Origin: Coprinopsis marcescibilis
Lineage: Eukaryota > Basidiomycota > Agaricomycetes > Agaricales > Psathyrellaceae
Assembly: GCA_004369085.1 (NCBI GenBank)
Contig: ML210221.1
Span: forward strand, 1-64,000
Length of the DNA: 64,000 nt
Direction of reading: 5' to 3'
The first letter of the stretch is position 1, and each line of letters begins with the position of its first letter. This document shows positions 22,839 through 36,700 of the stretch, in pieces. The notes beneath the pieces are model-generated. The model saw only the letters and a list, made by a program, of their open reading frames with translations, did no database searches and was not told the origin of the DNA. The translations under genes were made by a program, and so were the position numbers.

Positions 22839-23599
22839 AACAGTCAATTCCTCTCAGATCGCACCCGTCGACTTTGCCCGCAAAACCCACCGTCTTAGTT
22901 CGACTTCGGATGTCCTTCACCCAACTTATACCAAGACCAAGGGTGTTCCTCACCCTCGCGACCACTCCTCCTGCCTCGACATCTCCATCCCTGCAATAAC
23001 TCTACGTCACGCCTCCGGAATGAACTTTAGTCACTGTATCACCTCGCTCTTTAACTCTCGAAGGTTCTCTTCTCGTTGCAACACAGTCTATATCCTTATC
23101 CGTTCATTATTCATATCCTAGTAGTATACCGCAGCCTGTATTAAGCCAATTGTATTCGCTCAAACTTGCGTAATCTCTGCCAGCTACCGTCATCTGCGTT
23201 GGATCGCTCCGCAAGCACTTCCCGCCACCAATAGCAATGAGCATTGCGGATCAGCGATATATACATTGGATTTACCTTTCGACTCACGGCTAACCGGAAA
23301 ACCTGTCTCGATTCTCTTGACTTTCAAATGCTCTCGTGTCACGGTAACGCTGCACAGTGCCATCACTCTCTAACACCTTTGATCTGGGACCCAGTTGATG
23401 AACAGCTGGGTCAGCGCCCATCATCACCGGTCGGCGCGGATGATGAAACTGTAATGGCAGCGGGCGGTGTCCTTGTCCACCACAAGTCGCGTTTTCCTCG
23501 CAACTGTCCATATCAAGAGCAGGATCCGAATTACGAGTTGAAGCGCTGACGTCTCGATCTTTGACACTCAACCTCATCCCGTTCTGAGGCCTTGGAATC
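22839..23599. other. Intergenic
   Basis: This is the 3' flank of the precursor gene and the presumed bestrophin promoter. An open frame continues past the precursor stop in another phase (to 23121) but is a shadow of the repeat. I see no gene. Confidence 0.4.
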
Positions 23600-25965
23600 A
23601 TGAGCCAGCCAGTTCCACCGTCTCCCGCAGTAAGCAATACAGTCACGATCTGAATAAGGCAGGCGAGAGACTAACGACTGCGCTCCGGCGCTTTGTTGCA
23701 TAGAGGAGCAATACCTTCTCGCACACCGAATATCGAGGACCCGACCCGTAAGTCTTACGAGCTACAGAGCCGAAAACGACAGCGCGACTGAACTGTCTTT
23801 GCTTCCGCCAGCTTCGCGCCGCGCCGTCGCCCAGGCGGAGCCTTGCTCGACGCTGTGTTAGCGACCGCCCTCTTCCGTTGCTGGCACCATCTTCTCTTCT
23901 TTGGCGCATGGGCCACTCTCATAACCGTCCTGAACCACAATGGTCACGAACTCTGGATTGAGACCACCCTTTTGACGGTGTAAGTTGTCCATTTATCCGA
24001 TCGCGAGCCACTCCAGGCTCTTGGCAACGAAGCCAATTAACCATTTACCCCACATAGTCTTGGTACAGTCCTCGGTTTTGTCATTTCATACAGGACGACT
24101 GCCTCTTTCGAGCGATACAATGAAGGAAGAAAGTTTTGGTCGCATATCATTCTTGCTTCACGAAACATGGCTCGCCTGATTTGGTTCCATATCCCAGGTC
24201 TGCAATTATTCATTACTTGCTGACAGTTTCCTCGATTTGTATTGACCCCCAGATGATAGATGCTGTGGGACGCACCCCAGAGGAAACCGAAGAACTCAAA
24301 GCTAGAGCCTACATTGAGAAGAAGACGGTCATCAACCTCCTAGAGGCCTACGCTGTCGCCGTCAAGCACTATCTCCGTGGAGAGGATGGGATTTACTACC
24401 AGTAAGTTCGCCATCACCGTCCGCCAAGGATGCTGTGTGACTTAGGTGTCCGTTTCTTCTCAAGGGATCTCTATCATCTCGTCAAGTTCTTGCCTGCTTA
24501 CGCCCTACCCGCCGGTCTTCCATCTCAAACTGACCTCAGCAATATCGGAGTCGAGCCTGCCTCTCCCAACGGTCACGATGATGACGACGACGACGACGAT
24601 AACGAGAAAGGTGTCTCCACCTCCAATAGGCCAAGCAACGATGGCTCGCAACTGCACCAACGACATGCAGGTGGCGGCAATGCCCCAAACCTGCCCTTGC
24701 CTATTTCGTCTCCTTCGACCAAGTCCAACAAGCGTTCTTCAGTTATTGGAGGTGCCAGCATGAAGTCCCCCACCTCTCGTGTCAGCTTTGCCATAGATCC
24801 TGTCAAGAGAACCATCATCGCTCCTGCAGACGAAGCATTCCTCTTGCCAGCCCATATGCCCCCGAAATACACCATCTTTGATCTTTTCCCGTTCTCGTTG
24901 TTGATCAAGCATTTCTCCAAGGGCGGTCATGAGGTTAAAGGCAAGAAGGCAGCTCGCATTCGGGCAAAAATGCGCAAGAATACCGTTTCTCACAATTTGC
25001 CTTTGGAAATCTCACTCTACCTGGTACGTCCCTTAACACACGATTGACGTAGTCGACTAACCAAGCTTTGTTCAGAGTTCTTATGTCGCTACGATCCAAG
25101 AAAGAAAGCTCTGCGATGTACCGACCTACAGTCAGTACCTCCAGAATCTGTTACTTCTTGTTGCGCTAATATAATTCAAGGCAACCTTCACTCTAACTTG
25201 ACTATGTTGGTCGACAGCTTGACTGGTCTCGAGAGAATCCTCACCACTCCGGTTCCATTCTCGTTAGTTTTCTTTCTCGCACTACAATTCATTTGCTGAT
25301 ATAGTACTTCCAGGTACTCCATCCACTTGTGGGTCACGACAATCATTTACTGCCTGGCCCTGGTTAGTCCCTCACCCCTCAATGTCTGGCTGAACTAAAC
25401 TAGGATTTCCGTTTAGCCATTTCAAATCTGGAAACCTCTCAAGTGGATTACCATCCCGGCCACAGCCATCTCGGTACGCCTCATTTTTAGATTCATGGTT
25501 TTCTGATTTCTCACCACGGTCTTTGATCCAGAGTTTTATCTTCTTTGGATTCCTGGTCGCCGGAGAGGAGATTGAGAGTAAGCGCCAAACACAATTTCGG
25601 CTAAAATCTTTCTGATTCACTCCTTCTTAGACCCTTTCGGCTATGATAAAAATGATTTGGTGCGTATTGCGTAGAATAAACCAAGTAATGTTACTGACAC
25701 GAGTGACCGACTATAGAACCTGGATCATTTCACGTCGGAGATTATCCGTAAGTTTTACAAATTGGTTCCAAAGCACGATGCTGAGTTCCTCCTAGGTAAT
25801 GAGCTCAAAGCAGTTACCTCTGCGCCAAGGCCCAACCCAGAGAAATGGGCATTCTCTCCAGAGAACAACACATTGTTCGGCGAGCACCGCGGCGAACGTA
25901 CTGGGCCGGAGGAGTGGGTTTCTAAAGGGCCTGCGGCGATCGTCGCGTCAATGTCCAACTATTGA
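23600..25965 (+). CDS. Bestrophin/UPF0187-family membrane protein
   Basis: Fourteen exons give about 533 aa: 23600-23629, 23704-23747, 23812-23979, 24058-24197, 24260-24401, 24465-25023, 25076-25130, 25181-25262, 25314-25362, 25417-25473, 25532-25577, 25631-25659, 25717-25747 and 25796-25965. The start is MSQPVPPSPARSNTF. Family landmarks include TVLGFVISYRTTASFERYNEG, FWSHIILASRNMARLIWFH, AVAVKHYLRGEDG and GEEIENPFGYDKNDLNLDHF near the end. Several hydrophobic segments are present. A low-complexity insertion with an Asp run (24577-24603) and Ser-rich stretches lies in exon 6. Relatives are anion channels or putative transporters; the location is inferred to be a membrane. The exon 5 acceptor is ambiguous: ending the intron at the AG before ATGCTGTGG keeps frame. 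Confidence 0.85.
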
Positions 25966-26177
25966 TCTTGTTCACTTCAAAGTTTCGGTTTTGTCCACGT
26001 ATACTACGCTTTATGCGCGTCCGTTAGCTTTCTTTACATATGGGTTTATATTTAATGGGGCTCAATCAATGAGGATGTTATTTATCTTGAAAATGATGGT
26101 CGTGAGTGCGCCGGAGAAACTGAGTGGTCCCAGGATGACTCGACACCGTGACCACCTGCCTATCTGGAAAACTTTTC

Positions 26178-29010
26178 ATGCGGCTTGGACTTATCTTGCG
26201 CTTGGGCATCCATATCAGACCCAGATCTTATCCTCAAGTTCATCGTTTCCGATATTCGTCCACCATGGCTTCGACAGTGAACAAGACAACTCACACATTC
26301 GATAAATCTAGGCTCGATGCCTTGCTCAACCGTCGCTTTTTCTACGCTCCGGCCTTTGAAATCTACGGGGGTGAGCACCTGCAAGTCCATCGGACCAAAA
26401 CAGTAGAACCCTGATCAATTTCACTTGCCAGGTGTCGCTGGTCTGTACGACTATGGCCCAGCTGGCTCTACGCTGCAAGCCAACATCATCGCGGAATGGA
26501 GGAAGCATTTTATCATCGAAGACGGCATGCTCGAGCTCGACACTACCATAATGACTCCGTCTGCAGTCTTTGAAACGTCTGGACACGTCGCACGCTTCGC
26601 TGACTGGATGGTGAAGGATGTGAAGACAGGCGATGTTCTTCGTGCTGACCATCTGGTGAAAAGTGTGCTTGAGGCTCGATTGGCAGGAGACAAGGAGGCA
26701 CGGGGCCAGGAGGCTGCTCCACCCACGGAGGACAAGAAGAGGAAGAAGAAAGCCGCAAAGGTCACAGTTGTGAAATTGGAGGATGCTGTTGTCCAACAAT
26801 ATGAAACAATCCTCGCCCAGGTAATGTGTTACACGCCGTCACTTTGCCTGTCACTAATCCCAGACCGGTTGGGAAACAGTTGGACAACTATGGTGGACCT
26901 GAAATCGGGGAACTCTGCAGGAAGTATGATATCCGCAACCCTGACACAGACAACGAGGTTGGAGAGCCACAACAGTTCAACCTCATGTTCCAGAGTAGTA
27001 TTGGCCCCACCGGTCAACACAAGGGGTATGCATTATCACAGTACACCATTTCCTTGTCACATTAACCTGTCTTTCATCTAGATTTTTGCGTCCTGAAACT
27101 GCTCAGGGCCACTTCCTCAACTTCAATCGGCTACTTGACTACAATAATGGCCGTGTTCCATTCGCATCAGCCCAGATTGGCAGATCCTTCCGCAATGAAA
27201 TTTCGCCCCGTGCCGGTCTCCTTCGCGTCCGAGAGTTCACCATGGCCGAAATCGAACACTTTGTTGACCCAGAGGACAAGAGCCATACTCGTTTCAAGGA
27301 AGTCAGAGATGTAGAAATCGTCGCTCTTGACCGTCATACCCAAGAAGCCGGCAACTCCGAGACGCGACGAATCACTGTTGGAGAGGCTGTCGATAAAGGG
27401 ATCATCGCCAACGAGACCCTCGGGTATTTCGTTGCTCGCATTTACCAGTTCCTTGTCAACATTGGTATCGACCCCGCACGCCTCCGGTTCCGCCAGCATA
27501 TGGGTAATGAAATGGCCCACTACGCCACTGATTGCTGGGATGCTGAAATTCAAAACACCACCGGCTGGACGGAGTGCGTTGGTTGCGCAGATCGCGCTGC
27601 GTATGATTTGAGTGTCCACTCAGCGAAGACCGGCACCCCATTGGTCGTCCGACAGGCATTGAAAGAGCCGATCGTCACCGAGAAGGAAGCCGCTGAATGG
27701 AACAAGAAGGCTCTCGGAAAGACCTTCAAGCAGGATGCGGGCACCATCCAGAAGATTGTGGAGGGCTTGGACGAGACTGGCCTCATCAAGCTCAAAGGAG
27801 AGCTCTCTCAGGGGTACGTTGAAATTCGTTTACCTGTCATCACCTCTTTTTTACTACAATCACGCTGACTTCTATGATGTAGATCCACCACGCTCAAATC
27901 CGAGGAGGGCAAGGAGTTCACTCTCACTCCGGAAGTCCTTACCATCGAACGCAAGACCTTGAAGCAATCAAGTAAGCACTGTGTGCTTTATCTGACTGTC
28001 GTCAAGCCTCTTTGGATTCGCGCTTAGGGTATTCTCCTTCCAGTCCGCGAATTCACCCCGAACGTCATCGAACCTTCATTCGGCTTGGGCCGTATATTGT
28101 ATTGTCTCCTTGAGCATAGTTTCTGGGCTAGAGAACAAGATGTGGAGCGTGGCGTAAGTTACTTCAACTGTGAAAGACTAACCTTCATGTTTTCTGACAA
28201 CCTCGGCCATATGTCCTCTAGGTTCTCTCTCTTCCTCCCCTCGTGGCTCCTACCAAAGTTCTCATTGTGCCCTTGAGTGCCCGAGAGGAATTCGACCCTA
28301 TCGTTGCAGAGATAAGTGCGTCATTAATTCCTCGTTGCACCGTCCATCCTTATTGATTCCTGATCTCCGCCCTTTCTTTTTGGTCGATAACCAACGCTGC
28401 TTCCTGTTCCTGCGCCCTTCATTTCCATAGCTGCTAAACTTCGCAGAGCTGGTGTATTCTCTCGCATAGATGACTCAAACACCTCAATCGGCAAGCGATA
28501 CGCGCGGAATGACGAGTTGGGCACTCCTTATGGTCTAACAATTGACTTTGCTTGTACGTTAACTTTACCTCTGTTATCTCGTCCCCCCGTTGCCCATCTG
28601 CCTCCTGGTGTGCTGGGTTTATCGACATCACCAATACACCTGTCAACAATCACTTTCGTTTACTCTCATCTGCTTTTGGGGATGACGAATGATCCTTTCT
28701 ATACGTCTTTTGCTTTACTATTTCTGACCTTTGCATCAAACAGCTGTTCAAAACCGGACCGTAACTATTCGGTAAGTCCCGAATTCCTTCAACTTCTCCG
28801 TCCATCTTTTGGGAAAGATGTAGCGTGGAGTGGACTTGTTCGAACCTGCCGGCTGACTATTGTTGCAGGGAGCGGGATACTATGGATCAAAGAATAGGCA
28901 AGATTGATGATGTTATTGCGACAGTCACGGAACTCGTCTTCGGAAATATTGACTGGGCGGAGGCTTGCAACCGTCTTCCCAAGTACGACGGCGTTCAGGC
29001 CGTAGAGTAG
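26178..29010 (+). CDS. GRS1: Glycyl-tRNA synthetase, probably dual mitochondrial/cytosolic
   Basis: Exons 26178-26370, 26432-26820, 26880-27025, 27082-27813, 27883-27971, 28044-28153, 28222-28315, 28431-28553, 28744-28771 and 28869-29010. The class II core is complete: [26 protein letters not shown], the motif 2 region [21 protein letters not shown], and motif 3 [19 protein letters not shown]-terminal anticodon-binding domain follows ([27 protein letters not shown]). A Lys/Arg-rich insertion ([10 protein letters not shown]) follows the first block. Two in-frame ATGs exist. The one at 26265 sits in CACCATGG and yields 652 aa. The one at 26178 adds 29 residues that are Arg-rich and lack acidic residues ([19 protein letters not shown]), like a mitochondrial presequence. 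Dual targeting is inferred. Confidence 0.93.
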
Positions 29011-32000
29011 ACGCTCCTTGCACGCCGGACGGATAAATGGCGACAGTAAATTCGCGATGGTGTTGGAATGCGATGTGACAGGCGATATGCTTTCCTCGCA
29101 TCCTGCGCTAGCCCTTTTACCAGCGATACCTCGAAATAAAAGAAGTTCTAGATCTGGGAATTGGATGTACTACCTGGTAATTTCATGTTTTCCACTGCTT
29201 GTCAAACTGTCAATAGAAGCTTTACGGCTCGTACGAGCACGTTTCATCGAATTTCAATATCACTGGGGCGTCATCTCTTCACGCATTCACGGCTTGGCCT
29301 CACAGCCGCTTAACTCTTGGCCGATGACCGATTGACCTGGGGATCGGCAACTTCATTTCCAGTGGACGATTACGACGAGATGGGACCCAATGAGCGAATG
29401 GATTCTGTCATATCCAATATCATTCGAACTAAACCATACACTAGGTATATTTAGCGACGGCGAACTCTACAACGATCAAGAAAATTTCTGTTGTTGAGTC
29501 CTTCTCCGTCGCCTTCTTTTGCAGCTTGAAATTCTCGTTCCACCGTGTTACTGACTGTGATATTGTGAAGACAGAACAGCAAAGGTTCCTTCACAGCATT
29601 TGGGTCCCTAGATCTTGCAGGGCCTATCCGAGACACCAGAATCGCAACCCCACGTCAACAAACCACAAATCTGCAGGGCTTGGTATAGTACCCTGAGCTC
29701 GAGGGGGAGGTAACTTCATCAGAAAGTGTGATATTCTCCTTCTGAGCGGTTCCATTAGTCTAAAACAAGACGGGCGGATCTTGGCCCAAATGTCTGCTGG
29801 GGACCGTGACCACAGAACCGCCCTCCCGCCTCGTGTCTGGGTCGGCACAAGGAAGGTGCAGTTCTTATTAGTTGGGTTGAATACGATTCAAGATCACCCG
29901 AGTTCTCGACTCTTGTCACCTGCCCGCATCAAGGTTTGGCGGGGAGCTACTGTGGTCATCTGTTGCAATAGATCGTTTCGACTGTATTGTGATGCTGATA
30001 ATTCTCGATAGCCGCCGGGTTGTGGGGAAGATTTGTGTACCTGCGGGATGTCATATGGTCTCGAAGGAAGATGATAAGGTATACGTTATCAGTCGTAAAA
30101 GGTCGTTAGATGCGCACAAGAAGTTCGGGGCACCGAGGCCGACGAGCTGAGGTCTGCAGGCGTCTCTGCGCAGTCGGTGTTCTCGCCACAGTAAATTGGA
30201 CATTATCTCTGGCCAATACCCGCCCCGCAACCTATCTCATACGTCGGACAGCCTAGGAACACAAAGGCGGAGGCAGATTAGTGTGTCTTTAGTCGAATGT
30301 GGGGGAGGCACCATCACGAGTGTTGACTCCGCAGCAAAGCATCAAAAACGACCTCGCCGACTTGTCCATCCAGGTCCATCCCCGGTCGAATGAAGATGCA
30401 ACGCAGCATGCTCCCAACATCATGTGCACAACGCCGCACCCAAGATTGCGAACTGCGTTGTCGCCCTGGGCGTCACCCCGGTTCTTATCTTCCAGCACTT
30501 TCTCTACGTAACATTGGCTTTAGTCCTGCGGGAGCCACTCGAGGCCTTGCGTAACGAATAAATCTGTTCATCCAATATATACAAATTTGATTTTCTGATG
30601 ACGATTCTGCAAGGGTGGTGACACCATGTCCAAGATGGAACACTCCACGTTTATTTACATTCAATTCAAACACCTGGAGAGACCAAGTAGGAATTATGAC
30701 TTTTTGTCGTCACTGAGCCCAACTTACTGGCGCAGAGGGGCGCATAGAACACATCTGACTCTACGCCACCGTAAACACACCTCAACGACGACGGGTTGAT
30801 ACCTTACCCGGCTACTTCACGAGTTATTCATCTGACCGTTATCATCAATATCACCGCCTTCGTCGCACTCGCCGTACCCTCGTCCTCCGAGTCACGGTGG
30901 CGGGCTCGAGTTCATATCACCTCCCCGAAGCCTCATTCCCATTTCCTTATCTCACATTTATGCACCACCACTACATATGTTTGAAATAGCAATCCAACAA
31001 CCCAAATATTCCGACTCGTGAAAGTGACTTTGGCTTTCACACACCGATTCGGAGATTTTTTTTTCTTTCTGTGAACGTCGTGAACTAGCAAAGGGAGCTC
31101 CGAGGGCAGGTAGTAGTAAATCATCGACCCTGCACGGCGCACACTCCGAGCGGATGCGGCGCAGTGGATCAATCACCATTTAAGTCGCGGGAGTGGCGAA
31201 ACCCTGACTTGCGGTTGGCTTGGGCGCTCTTGGCTCTCCAAACAATTTTCCCCCCGTCACTCGCTTGTCACAAGGATCGTTGTTAGCCTTGCTTATACCC
31301 AAAAGCAGCTCTATCATTATCCCACCCATAATATGCACGTTCGCTCTAGTATTAAATTCCATGTACTTCATAGTTTTCACCATCCCTTGCTTTCGATCGA
31401 GCGCGCAGGTAAACCCCACACTTGGCGTCGCGCCTTTACCCCACATTTTAATAACGACCGCCCGAAGTGAGCTTCTATTTCCACCCTTCACTGTACTCAC
31501 AAACGCTTACATACGAGAAACAAATACATACCCATAGTTACCCCGCGGTTCGCGTTTAATCACAGCTGTCAAAAATGGAGGGAAAACCACCCCTCAAGGC
31601 CTCACCCTGTGCAAGACCCGAAAGAGTAAACTGGCACGTATCATCATCACACACCTGTCTGGCCCCAGCGGATCTCTAACAAACCATCGTCCCACCAAGC
31701 AAGGAACGCGAACCTGTCCCGGAGTCGCACACCCCCCCACGCCACGACAACACCGGTCACGGCCCTGCCTAAAACTTCAGGAACGGGAAAACGGTGCGAT
31801 CCGTCCTGATTTAAACGAAACACGAAGTAACTGTGCAGTGTCATCTATTCGTGATCCCTAATTATTTTGTTCTCAGGAAATACCGGTGGTAAGAGGTCAC
31901 TGGACCAAGGCTTTACCGTCACTAGTGCAACATGTTGATATATGCAATCAGTGTGCCGTATGTCCCACTAGCAGTATGTTGAAAGGCGCCGCCAAAACCC

Positions 32001-33263
32001 GTGCCGTCTGGGCTCGTTAATAGTGAAGTTGGTCGGTCCTCCAATGACAGCGGATAATATACACATTTCCTCCTCCATTAATGCGTGACCGCTTGATGCA
32101 CGGGATCCGAATACTTGTCCTCATGTGCACCAATATTCATACCAGGTACAACTGCGACATTCGCCACATTAAATCGGACGAGACCAATTAACAGCATGTA
32201 GAGCGATTTGAATGTGACAGAGAAAGCCAGGAATATTTATTATCTTTTTTCTTCCGAATTGCGTTGAACGGTCCCCCATTAAGATGCGAGCAAGGCAAAC
32301 AGCTATACCGGACCCGACCTTTACTGATTGGCCAGCAGGAGCGACCCTGAGCCTCTCCTACCAAGGCCCGCCCCAGCCGCCCCCGGAGATTCTCCTTCCG
32401 CAGCGTTGACGAGCTGCACATTGCTCAGCAATTTATCCATGTCTTTTCCTTTGCACATCAGAGGGTATATGCGGCAAGTCCAGTCCAAGAAGTAAAAGAA
32501 GACGGACAAACAAGGTAATAAACGCGACTGTTCCGGCGAGACCTGCGTCCCGGCGAAAATCCAGTATCGAGCACGCAGAGAGCCTCTGATCACGAACGTT
32601 GGGTGGGCAAGGCGTCTCCCGCGACACATGCTCGAGTCAGAGAAGCGCCTACCACTATGGCAAGTCCACGCAAGAAGACAAGAGTCGAAACGATGGTCTC
32701 CTTGCTGGCTGCACAACGCGTAGGTATACGGATCGCTGTGTTGTCACCAGACCCGTCCAGATTTCCCCAATATTCCTCCCTGGCAAGGAACAAGGAGACG
32801 CGGATCACCTGGCACGATCCTCCAGTGAAAAAGGCGGGCGATATGCTTCCGAGGAATAGTTTTTGTGAGCAGCGCCTGATCCGGTTGCAAGTCATGCACA
32901 GGGCGCTCGACGAGCTCCCAAGGCAACACGTGCAGCGGTCGCACGAAAGAGTGCTGGACAATGGCCAGACCAGTGGTTTGTGCGAAGAGCGAATGCAGTT
33001 CACCGATCAAGTCAGGGATGAGAAAACCCCAAATTTGAGAGGAGGCAATAGGCCAAATTGGGCAGGCTGGCCGGAAAGAACCGCCGGATAAGTCGAATCT
33101 CGATTTGGAGGTGGATCTGGATCTGGAGATCTAGGACTGCGATTGGTCCGGTCACGCGTTCGCATGTGGATGGGACTTGTTGGTCGGGTATAAATGCGCC
33201 AACTCGAGTAGCCTCAAATCATCCGTCCCATCCCAAGTAATTCGACCAAGTTCAATCAGTCCA
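29011..33263. other. Long interval without a supported gene
   Basis: About 4.2 kb. Frames with some protein-like character include 31180-31500 (-), 31647-31844 (-), 32603-33091 (+) and a cluster of minus-strand frames at 32321-33003 with hydrophobic stretches (for example AGLAGTVAFITLFVRLLLLLGL). None gives a coherent start, splice pattern and stop that I could defend. A small membrane-protein gene on the minus strand around 32.3-33.0 kb remains possible. Confidence 0.35.
33189..33195 (+). promoter_or_regulatory. TATA box of the 92-aa gene
   Basis: TATAAAT lies 75 nt upstream of the ATG at 33264, at a spacing that suits a core promoter with a short leader. Confidence 0.45.
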
Positions 33264-33700
33264 ATGGCCCAACACCTCGTCTCCCTCCCCAGTCTCTCCT
33301 CCTCCCTCCACGCCCTGCCCCAGGCAACCAGCCTCGACGGAGTTAACCTGCACCCCAGCATGTACGCAAACAGGGCAAAGGAGAGCGAAGCAAAGGTACT
33401 ACTACTCTCTACCTCCTATTCGCTTTTTCTGACTCCAGTTCAGCTCCAGAAAGCCCTATCAAAGCAGGCGGCCAATCAGCAGCAGCAGCAGAGACCTGTC
33501 ATCCCCGGATACGCACAGCCAGTAAGTCTCATTCGTCTCCTGTCAGCGATCGACACGTCCTGACGGCTTCCCCAGTCCGCTGCCCAGCAACAACATGACC
33601 CCTCTTCGCCATTGATGATGCGCAAAGTGAGTTGGATACTACCCTGCCATCGCCACAGTCCTAATCGCATCCCTTTGTGCAGAAAAAATTCACAACATAA
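33264..33700 (+). CDS. Small Gln-rich protein of 92 aa, function unknown
   Basis: Exons 33264-33395, 33444-33521, 33576-33626 and 33683-33700, with all junctions in phase 0 and introns of 48-56 nt. The protein starts MAQHLVSLPSLSSSLHALPQ, continues with VNLHPSMYANRAKESEAKLQKALSKQ across the first junction, then a run of five Gln, RPVIPGYAQP, and SPLMMRKKKFTT at the C-terminus. There is no signal peptide, membrane segment or domain that I recognise. The regular exon structure and the TATA box upstream support a real gene. The neighbours on both sides are long non-coding stretches, so context gives no hint of function. Confidence 0.6.
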
Positions 33701-36700
33701 ACATTGAAATGAAACCTTTCTTCCTGGGTTAATCGGTCATCTTTTCCTCTTTGGGCCTTTGTGTCTGTTTCCCGCCACCCCCGTCCTCCTAGAACTCGCC
33801 CAACCACAACCGCCATTCACCCCGGTTCAAAAAAAGACACGATCGTCTTCGCATCTTTCTCTCGCTTTCCCGTCATCGCTTTCGATCATGCATTTCCATC
33901 ACAGATAGAGCTTTCCTCCTTTTTCTTTTGGGCATTTTTCGGTCAAACAGCACATCCTTGTATATCCGTAGCATCTCATACCAGTCTTACTCATATTCAC
34001 CTCCACCTAGCGCCGTCGTTTCTTTTGGGTTTCCAGTGGTTTAATCTTATATATTATCCTTTCCCTCGGGCTTTACATAGACAATCTTGTATATCTATAT
34101 TCAAAGTGCTCAATCTAGCTTTGCTCTCTATCATCCAATCCTGTGCCGTCCTTTGCCTTTCCCCGACCTCATCGCCCGCTCAATGAGTCAACCAAAGTCA
34201 AACCCGCAGTCAATAGTAACAGAACCTGTCAAATGAACTTTACGCAGGACTCAAGGAGCACACGCTCCCCACACCCTCGATTCATTAATTTGCATTCTTT
34301 GGGCCAACATCATTCATCAGGATCGAGGGGTACTTAATCGATCGATGCCTCGAGCTGTGCAAGCGCAGAAAGCTCGCAAACTCATCGATGTTTGACTTCA
34401 TAAGTGAATACAATCTGACAGTTGCAGTTCACAGTAATACAGCCCATGCATCCCATGTCCTCATACTAGTGTTGTGCCTAGCGCCCGCACTCGAAACTCG
34501 CCGGAGAGTCCATGTCAGTCTTCCATTCATTCATTCCCGCCACTGTTACAGTTGCATCATATCTACTCTATCTTGTGCTTAAATATCGTCACTACTCACG
34601 GAAAATATTCATTACATTATTCATCTCGTAGTTTCAGCCATGTGCCACAATGGCACTTCATTCATGCGTCTTCGCATCCCAGTCTGCTTCTCACATCCCC
34701 CGCCGACGACCATAGCGGACTTGTTAGCTCTTCCAATCATACATCCTCAAACATAGCCAGAGAGTGACGGCTGCCATACTAAGCAGCAGCTAAGGAGTAT
34801 CCACGGCGACCTCCATACATACCTGGTGTCGATCGATACCCTCTAACTACCTTTGACACACACCCCAGTCAGAGTGGCTGTTAAGTAACTATCTTTAATG
34901 CACACATGTTCCACCGTGGCCCATGCACTTATCACAGCACGCGTGGTACAAGCCAACCCCCGTCCAAATTCCAACACCAACCTTCCCTCGAGCGTCAAGA
35001 TCCACAGCAAATCTCACCAAACCAACTGGCAATTCAATTCAATTCACCTGTCATACCCGTCAAACAATCGTCGGACTATTGATTTCCTACTGATTTGACA
35101 AGCCAAACATCCAAAAATCACTCAGTCACACCACAATCATTTGACCGACGTCGAACAACGCACGCGAGCACTGACTGGCTCCTTGACCTGTTGTGCGGAT
35201 TTTACCTTTCTCCTCCCTCACTCCTTCCTCCGCACCAGTTAAATTCACCTCACGATCTATCATTCAATGACAGGCAGGGCTGGGGCGGATTTACATCGCA
35301 GATTGCATTCGCAGTCCGTTCCCAGACCATAGCCCACAACCCATCCACACAACCCATCCCTCCACACGTCAGCCCCCGCGCAAGATCCCCACCTACACCC
35401 AAATCTGTCCCTCTAAAATCCCAGCTCGCGTGGCATAGTCACCGAGACAGTACTGTGACTTGCTTTCCGACATTAGCACATACAAGTTATGTACTCATGT
35501 ACGTATATTTCTCCGAGGAATATCAAGCCTTACCCGGCCAGGGTGCGTTGAAACTCGAACTTTCCCCCGACGTATCCTCGCTCTCGGGAAATGCCATGGA
35601 CCCATGCGCGCAATGTCGCGTGGGACGGGCGCTTGCCTTTCGTCCACACGCACACCCCTTTCGGCAACTCGCCCACAATCTCGCAATTTTCACAGAGGCA
35701 GCTGTGTATTTAACGCGGTGACAGCCACGACGCGACTCACGCTCTCGTGTATGCCCTCATGTGATACGCCCTCCGAGTCCTATGTAATTCCCCGCTGCAG
35801 CGCCCCCCTCTTTCGCCTTATCCCCAAACACATAAACTGATAGTTTTGTCAAGGTGAATACGGATCAGCCTACTTTACGCGAGGTACAGATGGTGGAGTA
35901 GGCTAACGAATCGAGATGGGGTCGGCAAGGACGACGACGACCGTCAACAAGTTGCGCCCGTTGATTTCGCTAATCCAAGGACGCACTAGCGGCCAACTGC
36001 AGTGATCAAGCAGTGATGCTCCAATTTACTACCGTTGGCACTGTACGGCATTACGAGAAAGGCTCGTTTCAGCGAACGGAGAGCGACAGGTACGTACGTA
36101 CAAAGATCTGGTAATGAGGGAACGGAACCCGGTACGGAAAGAAAGCTACATAGAGTCTTCGACAGAAGTCCAGGGCCAGCATGAGCTGCCTCGACAGCGG
36201 GAACGCCTCATTTTAATGCGCCTTCAATCGACCACGGGAGATGACTGGCGTAGTAGTCCACTGCACAGAGTGCATACGTGTGGCCCGTCTCAGGCAAGCC
36301 GTACATTAGCACACACTCTCGTTACATCTAATTTGGTCTCCCATGGGGCGAAACATTCCGCATCATCAACCGACAGTAGACACAAACGTTCAAAAACTCA
36401 AGGGTTTGTGGATATAGCCTGGGAGCGACGAGAGCCGATCTGCGCCTCCTATACATCCAAAGGGCTAAAATTTGAATAAAGGAAGAGAATACGGCGCGCT
36501 GAGTTTTTGCAAGTTGTGCCTAGCGACAGAATTGAAGATCTCTGCGATGCAAAGCAATAAATGTCGAAACACCGCAAGAGGGACCCCGATTCGCATCTGT
36601 GCCGGCCAAAAATCAGCACTGGCGAGTTTCTACGAGGCTTCAGCGCAACCCGTTGTCCAATGACCGTCGGCAAGCAAAAAGGAGTCTCGGGCTCGCCGCC

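Noticed and set aside
22518..22847. Minus-strand repeat protein opposite the peptide precursor
   Set aside because: It is the antisense of the 57-bp repeats. The plus strand has a signal peptide, introns, TATA box, and synonymous-only variation in its frame.
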